Part shown: positions 57,201-64,000 of the stretch, piece by piece
Position numbering within the stretch: position 1 is the first letter of the stretch
How the letters are laid out: each line of letters starts with the position of its first letter
Assembly: GCA_020152595.1 (NCBI GenBank)
Contig: JAIGNY010001269.1
Coordinates: 1,775,551 to 1,839,550 of the forward strand
Length of the DNA stretch: 64,000 nt
DNA from: Chiridota heheva
Lineage: Eukaryota > Echinodermata > Holothuroidea > Apodida > Chiridotidae
Reading direction: 5' to 3'
Program-made: the position numbers and the translations under genes
Notes under the pieces: generated by a model
What the model saw: the letters and a program-made list of their open reading frames with translations, nothing else
Databases searched by the model: none
What the model was told of the DNA's origin: nothing

Positions 57201-60141
57201 CAGGAAATTCTCAATCAATTAACTTACTAATTCATGGTACCATCAATTATTCCCCTCCCGGGCCAGACCTGCCAATCTTTAGGATCACCAAACTGTATTC
57301 TGGAACTACAAAAGTTGTACTTTTAATAAAAAAAACTGTACTCTTTAAACAAAATGTACAAAACAAAGGTTTACTGTGGCTGAAAAAAAATTACCATTAT
57401 CAAAGCCATATTTAAGCATTATTTCACTCACAAAATTACTGCTTAATACAAATTACAACATGCTTGAAACACTGTTAAAACTGCGTGTATTACAATTTAC
57501 ACATGTAAGGTTAGTTACCAGACCACATGTTTCGTTTGTATATAGGCACCGTGACAATCATTCATCTCTCGTATGCAACGTTCTGATTGGCTACACTCAG
57601 ACGAAAAATTGTTGTTTACATCCCATGCACCAATCACGGATGCCCTAGCTTAAGGTAGGTTGCCTTATGCATAATTAACTTGTAGTCTACACTTTTTGGC
57701 GGCAGCCGCAAATTAATCTGAATCGGTTAAGTTGGCAAAAATTCTTCAAGAGGACAAGAACGCCAACCAAGCGTAAAAAGTATGAGTAAAAAAAAAAATA
57801 TATAAAAAAAAAATATATGTAATGATAATAAAGATGAAAATAAATAAATCGTATTCTGGTGCCAAAAAACATACAATCGTATTCTCAACATTTTCCCGTA
57901 TTTAATATGGCAAAATCGTACTAGTTGGCAGGTCTGCTCCCCCCCTCCCATCTGCCCTCACCCTTAAAAATTATAATAATAATAATAAATAAATAAATAC
58001 AATTTCCTGACCACAGCTCAATTCCTAAATCTCAGTCATTCTAAAACTTAAAAATATTGTTCAATAAAATCATTTAAACAATAAATCCTTTAAAGGATTT
58101 CTGAACAATATGCTTATTTTTTGTAATGTTCAATTCTTGAATGTAGCACAACGCCAATTTGGCCAAACCAATTTAATTGTAGAAAAGTGTCTCAACATTC
58201 CAATTACAATTAGACAGGTAAAACTTTGCATAACATAAAAAAAATATGCATTGTCAAGAAGGTAAACAATGAATCAAAAAAGAATAAGAAAAATTGTAAA
58301 AAGCATTTCCATTCTCTGCAGCAACCAACCCCGCTCCTGTGTATGGTCAGTCTAACAGCAGCCCTTAAAAATCAAATATAAAAACGTTTTGAAGTTGATG
58401 CGATAAACATGATTGGATTTTGGAAAGATTAAGGACTATCAAAATTGAATTACTTTTAGAAAATTAAAATAATTTTACAAATAATATTATAGGCCTATTC
58501 TCAACACGTACTTCAACCGAATGGGACTTCCAATCAAAAAATCAAATAAGATTGAGATTGAACTTTATAACTTGAAAAAAAAAACAAATCACACTAATTT
58601 TCTCAAATTGCCAAAAAATTTTCAATAAATCATACCAAATATTCTATAGAAATTCCCTAAAATTCATAAAATAATTTTTGGAATCATAATATCTAACATT
58701 CCCAAAATAAAAATTCAGAGGAATGATAAATCCGTTGAAAAAAAAGGAATTTAACAAAGTAAATTCAATGCCCCCTTAATACAGCCTTAAGGAATTAATA
58801 GCTCCATACAACGGGCCTAAATTTGTACCATCTACTGGACTCCAGCTCGTATGTGATGTTAAGACTAATTTGGATACAAGTGACAACACTTCTGAAACGG
58901 TACATAACATTTTTTACACATTTTAAGTCCAAAATGCCTTCCGATTTTGCAATGAAACTGTGCTTGGGTACTATGCCGTTTTTTTAACAAAACGCGAATT
59001 TCATTATTCGGGAAAATAATATTTCCGACTCACCAGCCCCGACTTACTTTAACCGAGTGTTAAAATTAAAAGGAAGCGTAATTCTGTCAGGTGACATATA
59101 GTCACCTGACTAGGCCTAGTCACCTAACGCAAATTATGCTAGCAACGAAAGCACAAGTGGCCGGTAGATGCCGAGGCCAGTAATCACCCCAGTTACCCTA
59201 TTAGTCACAATACTAGGCTACCCTCTGTACACCTGTATAGGGCTCACCAGAAATAAAAATCCATAGGACCTAGGGGCACTGTTATTACGGTCAATAGGAT
59301 TAGGAAAAACACAATTTTTCGTGATTTTGAAAAACTTGCACATATCTCATCTGAAAACTCCCAGAAATGTAATTAGGGCCTAGGCTAGTCCAATTTGTCA
59401 TAACATTTCACCAAAAAAAAAAAATGCTCCCAGGAATGGCTGAAAACGAGGTATTTTTTGTGGAAAAATGACATTGACATTGTCAAAAAAAAAAATGACA
59501 TTTTCGCGCAATAGATACTTTATAGCGTAACATTAGGACTAATTTGTTCCACAAAAATACCTCGTTTTCAACCATTTCTGAGTGGAATTTTATTTTTTAC
59601 TAAAACATTATAAAAATTACATAATTATTAGATTTCTGTTAGTTTTCAATTAAGGTATGTGCAATTTTTGTCGAAATCAAGATTAACCGTAACGATCAGA
59701 CGATAGGCCTTGGCCAGGCCCTACTAACGCCAATCGGCTGGACTAACTTAGTGCCCCTTGCTGGGCCCTAGACTAGGCCTATGGATTTTTATTTCAGGTG
59801 AGCCCTATATTGTGGGACATTTGTTATGTGTACAGCCTATCAATAAACATCAGCGATCACATACAGAAAAGCGAAAAGAAAACGTCAGATAATTAAAAAG
59901 AAATGAAAATAGTAAATTCTGTCAAAACTTGAGGCATGCTCAATAAAACTAAACTTGAAAATTTCAAGCTCCATTATAGGCCCCAAATTTTTTACAATTG
60001 TAATGACTTTGACAGAGCAGAGTGACGTACATGTACTTCGAAGTCTTCTAAGTTTACTTCCCATAATCCGTTCACAAAAAGGCTTGTCTTCTCGGATGTA
60101 GGGCTAAAGAACCGGATTATTTCTGTCTTAAGCTCCTCCAT
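39139..60141 (-). CDS. RDM1: RDM1 (RAD52 motif-containing protein 1), six recognised exons
   Basis: Six minus-strand exons with consensus splice sites give a protein of about 295 residues that follows vertebrate RDM1 from end to end: an RRM (LFVNGLWEVNLEDF, then FSQFGLLYEIQVF and YYAFVKFHS), the RDM1/RAD52-type motif LLANHFLGFNGW, the segment FLCATRLDIRHHGIITDGVG, the helix-strand KAMENAFQDVLLVILSNGK and an acidic C-terminus. RDM1 acts in recombinational DNA repair and binds nucleic acid. Exon phases agree at every junction except exon 2 to exon 3, which is off by one base. Introns are long (the first about 8.8 kb) and full of repeats. The presence of an N-terminal exon, all motifs and a normal stop suggests a living gene. 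Confidence 0.88.
39590..40310 (-). mobile_element. LINE 3' fragment in RDM1 intron 5
   Basis: Minus-strand pieces: KQCALAAARANRMLGLIRRN (about 40235-40175), YASQAW-type region with several changes, then LGLTTLELRRLRGDMIQVFK (about 39990-39930), SLKLTKEF and IVNEWNGFPKWVV (about 39790-39750). This is the C-terminal part of a CR1/L2-type RT protein. A related 3' end lies at 61205-61480. Confidence 0.8.
40610..41520. repeat. 58-bp GATATC-rich tandem array, about 15 copies
   Basis: Unit carries GTGGATATCAGATTTATATC, TGGTCTAGATCTGTGATTGA and CATCTGTTATCTGTA. Copies differ by point changes and small deletions; two adjacent 58-bp pairs near 40730-40900 repeat as a higher-order unit. The flank resembles 43720-44060, so the array appears to have grown inside a dispersed element. 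Confidence 0.9.
41560..41800. repeat. GT-rich low-complexity tract
   Basis: Runs of GTGTGGG/GGTGTATGTG-like sequence between the 58-bp array and RDM1 exon 5. Reading frames here are composition artefacts. Confidence 0.6.
41838..42022 (-). CDS. RDM1: RDM1 exon 5
   Basis: Acceptor CACCCTTCTCAG, donor AAG/GTAGGT, 185 bp. KLDAVQLARRRCFHKAMENA then FQDVLLVILSNGKVAVDL, clearly the family's KALSDAFQKLLIVVLESGKIAVEY region. Confidence 0.9.
43022..43400 (+). mobile_element. LINE RT C-terminal fragment (GHVLR region)
   Basis: LDVFQRNCLRIISKI (about 43030) then VTNVELYERTGTVKISEEI, RRWSWLGHVLRKDEENYVR, GWNSWGESAVVARDRKRW. This is the conserved C-terminal segment of many non-LTR RT proteins. One frame change near 43080. 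Confidence 0.85.
43529..43670. repeat. 18-bp minisatellite with palindromic core
   Basis: About eight copies of ATATCGCGATATGGTGAT, one with CAC for CGC and one shortened. The core ATATCGCGATAT is self-complementary and CpG-bearing. Confidence 0.9.
43720..44060. repeat. Dispersed GATATC/ATATCTGG-rich repeat
   Basis: Two similar halves with CCAGATC...AAGATATAAACTTGATTAAA and TTATATCTGCC, related to the flank of the 40.6-41.5 kb array. Confidence 0.6.
44865..45684. mobile_element. hAT-like non-autonomous DNA transposon
   Basis: Ends TGATGGTCCGCGACCC and (reverse complement) CAGCAGTCCGCAAACTT resemble hAT terminal repeats. An 8-bp target duplication fits hAT: CTTTAGAT (44857-44864) and TTTTAGAT (45685-45692), one mismatch. 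No transposase. Lies just upstream in coordinate of RDM1 exon 4. Confidence 0.75.
45815..45944 (-). CDS. RDM1: RDM1 exon 4
   Basis: Acceptor TGCATACACAG, donor GGAA/GTAAGC, 130 bp. Reads IEQDFESVPPNTVRFLCATR and on to GVGEAQFTQG; matches the FFCALEV to GIGLVEE segment of vertebrate RDM1. Ends with one base that completes a codon with exon 5. Confidence 0.88.
46540..47005. mobile_element. TIR element with CTTGCAGCATGCTTGC ends
   Basis: Left arm ACAGAAATTTGAGCTTGCAG and reverse complement of the right arm ACAGAAATATTAGCTTGCAG match for about 45 bp, through GCATGCTTGC and ACAAGCTAAC. Inner copies of AGCTTGCAACAAG recur. Non-coding. Confidence 0.7.
47896..48910 (+). repeat. Diverged tandem repeat with seven octamer-like ATGCAAAT sites
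   Basis: Units of about 120-160 bp carry TTATGCAAATAAGCTAATTA, TATGCACACACAACCCC, CATGCTCATTTGAACAGTAC and CACATGAATGTACACCATTC. Octamer cores lie near 47904, 48024, 48173 (changed), 48329, 48446, 48658 and 48777. Confidence 0.8.
49004..49533. mobile_element. TIR element with GGACATCTA ends
   Basis: Left AAAGGATTATGGACATCTAG and right (reverse complement) AAAGGACTATGGACATCTAA. The left 250 bp match 37605-37860. No coding capacity. It ends 30 bp from RDM1 exon 3. Confidence 0.75.
49565..49677 (-). CDS. RDM1: RDM1 exon 3 (GFNG motif)
   Basis: Acceptor TATTTTCAG, donor AAG/GTAAGT, 113 bp. Reads SVFNTKKKDEYPLCYAKCC then LLANHFLGFNGWSCHVVK. Needs one base from the previous exon, which exon 2 does not supply; an alternative AG after AACACCAAG (49657) would restore phase. 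Confidence 0.85.
49700..50970. other. RDM1 intron 2, no gene seen
   Basis: Holds a C-rich run (49970-50010), a Lys/Arg-rich frame at 50318-50515 of no family, and TGTTTGTTTG. No exon that would mend the phase between RDM1 exons 2 and 3 was recognised by eye. Confidence 0.4.
50971..51192 (-). CDS. RDM1: RDM1 exon 2 (RRM core)
   Basis: Acceptor TTTCTACACAG, donor AAG/GTATTT, 222 bp. EKLRHIFSQFGLLYEIQVF, an insert with CNSTKQLGGKC, RNP1 strand YYAFVKFHS and final strand IKGRLLK. Confidence 0.9.
51410..51850 (+). repeat. Partial copy of the foldback element at 52828-53460
   Basis: Shares GGCCACACTTAAAAT, AAACCTCAAATTTGGTTGAA and CCATGTTAGACTTAAA-type blocks in order with 52828-53265, about three quarters identical. 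Confidence 0.7.
52120..52510 (+). repeat. Dispersed repeat, direct partner at 62280-62690
   Basis: Shared blocks include TTTGTTTTCAAGCTTCAAGA, ATGACCTAGAA, CCTTTGGTGTTGG-like and ATCCGACATCGCTG in the same order. Class unknown. Confidence 0.75.
52828..53460. mobile_element. Foldback element with about 200-bp inverted arms
   Basis: Left GGCCACACTTGAAATGGCAA and right (reverse complement) GGCTAATGTTACTTGGAATG open arms that stay similar through AAAACTCTTGCATC, CCATTCCCTGCAAAAAA and ACAAAATCAGGGAAA. The centre is short and non-coding. Confidence 0.7.
53480..53600 (+). mobile_element. tRNA-like SINE head, second type
   Basis: TGATGGCAGTGCAGTAAAG (A-box region) and CTGGGTTCAATTTCC (B-box), 40-odd bp apart. 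Lies just before the tandem SINE-head array. Confidence 0.5.
53667..54652 (+). repeat. Seventeen tandem 58-bp copies of a SINE tRNA-like head
   Basis: Each 58-bp unit begins AGGTAGCTCAGTTGGCAGAG and ends CCCAGATTCAAGCCT, so it holds a canonical A-box (TAGCTCAGTTGG) and a B-box (GATTCAAGCC). All copies after the second are nearly identical; the first two have CACAACTGAG for CACGACTGAG. Units lack the acceptor stem of a tRNA, so these are not tRNA genes. Confidence 0.95.
54653..54800 (+). mobile_element. Body of the SINE whose head is amplified
   Basis: TATGCAGACAGCTACACCCA onward matches, in order, the body of the minus-strand SINE at 56225-56505 (ATGCAGACAGATACCCCGAA, GCTGTTGAG, AATGGTCGAATGG). 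Confidence 0.7.
54801..56224. other. RDM1 intron 1, no gene seen
   Basis: AT-rich, with CTACCGGCC repeated around 55130-55180. No exon or element recognised. Confidence 0.4.
56225..56505 (-). mobile_element. Full-looking SINE, single-headed relative of the array
   Basis: Minus strand: head GGTAGCTAAATTGGTAGATC to ACTGGGTTCAAGCCT (56500-56440) equals one 58-bp array unit with changes; then a roughly 200-bp body shared with 54653-54800. Confidence 0.8.
57266..57937. mobile_element. Element with CAGACCTGCCAA inverted ends
   Basis: CCAGACCTGCCAATCTTTAG at the left and GCAGACCTGCCAACTAGTAC (reverse complement of the right). Inner CTGTATTCTGG/GTATTCTGGTG also mirror each other. No transposase seen. 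Confidence 0.5.
57938..59235. other. RDM1 intron 1, no gene seen
   Basis: AT-rich; (ATA)n near 57975-57998. Otherwise nothing recognised. Confidence 0.4.
59236..59812. mobile_element. Near-complete foldback element (about 250-bp arms)
   Basis: TAGGGCTCACCAGAAATAAA opens the left arm and TAGGGCTCACCTGAAATAAA the reverse of the right arm. Similarity continues through ATCCATAGG, AGGGGCACT, and near the centre GAAAACGAGGTATTTTT. A TA target duplication is possible. Confidence 0.8.
60037..60141 (-). CDS. RDM1: RDM1 exon 1 (coding part)
   Basis: Starts MEELKTEIIRFF and supplies RRM strand 1, SLFVNGLWEVNLEDFE. 105 bp, ends in phase 0 at a GTACAT donor. A better-looking donor (GTAAAC) lies 24 bp earlier, but using it would leave the RRM loop too short compared with the family. 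Confidence 0.75.
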
Positions 60142-61204
60142 TCCTACAGCCTGTCCTAGGCTAGGCTACAGTCAGACAGTAACTAGCTAGCCTTTTTGTG
60201 AGCAAATTTCCCCCGCGTCTTAAGTTCTGAGGTGGTAGACAAATAATGCAAAATGCATAACAAACAATAAAAATCTTACTAATTTCAGAGACAAGTAACT
60301 TACTCTTACTATGTCGAATCTTGCTGTCGAGCGTCAATAATGGATCTCCAAGACGTTTTGTACAGCATGCTGGGCTAAAATTTTGAGAAACTTTAACTCA
60401 TAAAGGGATAGAAATCTTGTAAATTTGACTTCAAGAACAAAATCTTGGAATTTATTAGGTACGGCTAAAAATTTACATCTGTATCCCATGCGTATATACT
60501 GCTTAATTTGCGACCCTACCCTCCCACGATGAAACCTACAATCCCCGGCAAAATCAATGACACAAAACACTAGATTTGTACGTCTTATTCAATTGGCGTC
60601 TCATTTACATAAATTTACAAGCGCATACCACCCTCAACCATGGAGTTAACTCCATGCCTCAACTAACCCCTGGGCCATTTTTGACCATGTTTTCTGCAAA
60701 AATGTCAATATTGAGGAAGGCAGCGGGTTTGTGTCATTTACTTTTGTCATGGATTGTCGCTATTTTGTGAAACGATGTGCAGTGCACTGACCAGGCATGG
60801 TAGCATGGGCGGGATTGCATACCGCAAGTGTGTGTGCGTGGGGGGGAAGGGGGGGGGGGGAGGTCAATGTCAAAAATAGGGGGTGAAGTGAAATCACAAA
60901 ATCATACTAAGCTGCAAAAAATCACCACACAAAAGATACAAATTCGGAAAAAGAGTGTGGGAGGGGCTTGCCCCCCTTTCCCCTCAGCTCCCTCCTATGC
61001 ATGGTAGTATACGTGTAGAGCCAGTGAGGGCACTTTCTTTATTTATGATTTCTAATGAGGATCTGAACCAGGAAAAAAGTCTTTAGTTCCAGATTTGTAT
61101 ACGTGGCGGAAGCCTTGCTTGAATGTGGAAGGAGTTGGGGGCACACGACACATGATTAAAGGGGTACCTTTTCGACTGACATATTTTGAAAGCATGGTCA
61201 TGAT
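60142..61204. other. RDM1 upstream region, no further gene
   Basis: Expected to hold the RDM1 promoter and 5' UTR (about 60142-60340); no TATA box at the expected place. G-run at 60840-60865. Confidence 0.4.
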
Positions 61205-61480
61205 TCATATAACATAACATATAACAAGATGACGGGATATAAAAAGCCCAAACTAACACCACCACCACTAACATATATAATATAACAATACAGAATAGCA
61301 AAGAGTTAGTAAAGAACGTATCAATGTTGACTTTGAAATAATGAACAAATTTAGAGCTAGCTATCAACTCAGACAAACCAATCCACTCATTAATGACTCT
61401 TTGCGAAAAAGCTAAAATTCAGAACATCACTGAATCCGCGAGAACTCTTTGGTCCGCTTATCTTTTAGGAAATTTAAGAG
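61205..61480 (-). mobile_element. LINE 3' end, same family as 39590-40310
   Basis: Shares AACAAGATGACGGG, AAAAAGCCCAAACTA, ACCACCACC, TATCAATGTTGACT and CACTCATTAA in the same order with 39600-39785; includes the 3' UTR and the end of the RT frame. Confidence 0.75.
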
Positions 61481-62279
61481 GGAGCTTTAATATCGTTGTG
61501 ATGCCAGACAGGGCCGGATTTCGACATGTGGAGGCCCATGGCGACTTCAGGAGTGGAGTCCCACACTACTTTAATGATCGCCGTCTTGGGAAAGGGGTCT
61601 AAAGGGGAGGAGTGTACCCCTTTGGAATTTTTTGGAATAATTAAGGGTGCTTAGATGCAAAATGGTGCAGAATTTTGTGATTTTTTGAAGTAAATTTATA
61701 TTCAAGAATTTTCATTTTGTAAGCCTGTTTGCCTGCCCAATTTCCAGTACAAATGAACAGGTTGCTACCACTGCAAATGAACAGGTTGCTACCACATTTT
61801 TGCCTTACATTTTTTTCTTCATGAAATATGTGGAGGCCCCTGGTTGTGGAGGCCCATGGGCAACTGCCCACGTTGCCCATTGCTAAATCCGGCCCTGATG
61901 CTAGAACATAAATGATTTAGTAGCTCAATATATGTTTTGGAGGTGGGTATAAGACTATTTTTTGTTGGAGGGGAGTTACATTGGGTTGGCTTAGGTCGTT
62001 AGAAAGGAATACATGTTTGATTTAACAGTGGCGCAACGAAAGGTTGGGAATGCGCCCTGAACAATGACACTGCAATATCTTTGTTATGGAATCCTAAAGC
62101 GCCAGACTGTCAGAGGTGTCGGAAGGAACTCGGGGAAGCTGAGAGAGCAGTAAATCAAGTTCATGTGCGTTTTTTGACCGTAATTGAGGGGCACTTTCAT
62201 TAAAAAAGGTACACTCTTGTCAGTCGACAGTTTTTACTTATCACTTTTGACTTTCTTACACTTTTGGAAGGCAAATTCC
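61481..62279. other. Intergenic, no gene seen
   Basis: A small tandem duplication of CAAATGAACAGGTTGCTACCAC near 61748-61795 and fragments like GAGGCCCATGG. No gene. Confidence 0.4.
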
Positions 62280-62690
62280 GTCTATGGGTTCAAAGATTGG
62301 TGATCCAGGACCAATGTTGGCAGTTACCCATCGGGCGAACAATTAAAAGCTAAATTGCTGCTTATAAGATTATTAGGGGCATACTTCCTCCCACCACGGC
62401 CTTTGGTGTTGGTGCCCCTTGTAACTTGATATGTCTTAATTATGTCAAATGAATACTAAATGTATGTAACAACCGCTATGTATTTTGTAGTATTTGGGAG
62501 TGAGTGGATTATTTGTTTTCAAGCTTCAAGAATGACCTAGAACAATTTCAAATAAGTTTTTAAAGGGCGCCTCTACTTCCAGACAAGGCCACCCACAACT
62601 TTCAAAAGGGCACCTTCTTCCCCCTTACTCTTGGGCCAGGGGAAATCCCCCTCCCCCATTACCGCCCGTGGTTCCGACATCGCTGCAGAG
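62280..62690 (+). repeat. Direct partner of the repeat at 52120-52510
   Basis: Collinear with 52120-52510; has an extra piece near 62580-62610. Confidence 0.75.
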
Positions 62691-62879
62691 GCCAAAATCC
62701 CTACGGGTCTCCAGGACTCTAGTTGCCCCACTGCGTATGGGAGCTTTAATATCGTTTGAATATGTCTGTATCAAACTGTTTTTCTAAATAAGCCTAAAAT
62801 AGCTAAGTGGCAACCATTATAACAAAATATAACTAAATCGATCTTTAAACTTTCCGAAGATGGATTTACTTGACCCCTG

Positions 62880-63290
62880 AATCTTTTAAAATTCCCGAAA
62901 ATGGAAAAAAAATTCTCCTAAAATTGAAGGAATTTGTCCAGAAATATAAATTTCCGAAAGTGAGCTAAATTATCCAAAAATAAGCAAAATGTTCCGAAAA
63001 TGAGAAAAATTTCACGAAAATAAGCAAAATTTTCTGATAAATGAAAAAAAGTTTCTGGAAATTAAACAACAGTGAGTAGGCCTACCCGAAAGTAAAAGAA
63101 TTTTTCACAAAAATGTTCTGAAAATCTAAAAAATTCTCCGGAACTGTAGGAAATTACCCCAAAATTGGCCAAAAAGGAAAATAAGCAACATTTTTCAAAA
63201 TGGCAGCATTTCCCGGGGTGAAGAAAATTACTCGGAAATAATATCACGAAAATGTTCTGAAAATCGAAATTGTCCAGAAATGAAGCAAAA
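62880..63290. repeat. CCGAAAATGAGCAAAAT-type low-complexity array
   Basis: Same motif class as the arrays in the kinase spacers (14880-15310, 18880-19270, 22560-23000), but standing alone, with no kinase next to it. Confidence 0.7.
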
Positions 63291-64000
63291 TTCTTTAAGA
63301 GAATGCAATATTTTTTTTTTTTTTTGGGGATGGGGGGCAGGGGGGGAATATAACAAGTCAAAAATTTATCAAAAGGTCCATTTTTGTATTGGCATTCCCC
63401 CCCTTCCTCCTTCATCCCAGGCACTGGATTTATACATAAGTTACAGCAATAAAAACAAAGAACAAGTTATTGTGGATAAGATTACTGCAAGCCAGGTCAT
63501 GCGTCTAATGCGACAGGGGACTCGTGCTGATTTTCACAAGTGTTTTTTTAATTTTTTTTTATCAGTAAGTTATTGACACTTTGGTGTGACATGATTTTAC
63601 AGCCAGATATTCAATCGCATTGTATGATTGAAATAAGCCTAGCCAATCTTTCGCTTTAAACAGGTTTTAAAACCCAATTTGTAGCCCAAATGAGCTATTA
63701 ACTACAACAGTTATACGCCAATTGGATTGCACATTGGGAGAAATCTCAAAAAGGGATATCAAGCTGGAATATGTGCCAGACAGTCAGACAGTATTTTGAC
63801 GCTCCAGCCAATAAAAATACAGCTTTATTTCCATCGGAGATGATCGTGGTATTTCCCAAGCCAATGTTATTATATATGCTAAATTCCTTCGGATTGCGCA
63901 GAGTGAAATCCGAGTATTTGAAACATTTTCAGTGAATTTTGGAATGCAGAATTCGTATGATGAACATATCGCATCAACATATCGATCTATTTTAGGAAAA
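63291..64000. other. Right edge, no gene seen
   Basis: T-run and G-run (63309-63346), C-run near 63398, then AT-rich sequence to the edge. Nothing recognised. Confidence 0.4.

Overview
This window is animal nuclear DNA. It is AT-rich and intron-bearing, and most of it is mobile elements and tandem repeats. The repertoire fits a marine invertebrate, probably a deuterostome such as an echinoderm, hemichordate or amphioxus: CR1/L2-like LINEs, a BEL/Pao element, a Penelope-like element, tRNA-derived SINEs, many foldback and MITE elements, metazoan-type histone 3' stem-loops, and an RDM1 gene. I cannot name the species from the sequence.

1-8.6 kb: two degraded minus-strand LINEs, an 825-bp satellite of mixed 13/11-bp units, a 54-bp tandem repeat at the broken end of a LINE, a foldback MITE and a 43-bp-class minisatellite. 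8.8-31.3 kb: a tandem array of six PIM-like Ser/Thr kinase copies (A-F). Copy A alone has a glycine-rich-loop exon upstream, with a fossil BEL/Pao element in the intervening intron. All six copies share one frameshift in the C-lobe, so the array looks amplified from an already broken copy. Copies A-B were duplicated again very recently as D-E (offset about 7.68 kb), and B is fused to the upstream flank of C.

25.9-33.2 kb: the most unusual part. Small intronless genes carry TATA boxes and clustered CCAAT boxes and end in a histone-type 3' stem-loop plus an AAGAAAGAG downstream element, yet do not encode histones. They encode a PC4-like protein (no stem-loop seen for this one), an acidic protein with a conserved VGTQT (dynein light chain-type) motif, and a small protein with a BH1-like (Bcl-2 family) motif. 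Two near-identical palindromes with perfect 38-42-bp arms, carrying CCAAT and octamer motifs, close the two cassettes. The cassette was duplicated together with kinase copy F. Its origin (host or virus-derived) is open. A Penelope-like endonuclease remnant follows, with a hammerhead-ribozyme-like fold at its 3' end.

39.1-60.1 kb, minus strand: the one recognisable host gene with a clear function, RDM1 (RAD52 motif-containing protein 1), in six exons over 21 kb. Its introns hold a LINE 3' end, a 58-bp GATATC-rich array, a CGCGATAT minisatellite, a hAT-like element with a target duplication, several foldback elements and 17 tandem copies of the tRNA-like head of a SINE. 60.2-64 kb: mostly old repeats; no further gene recognised.
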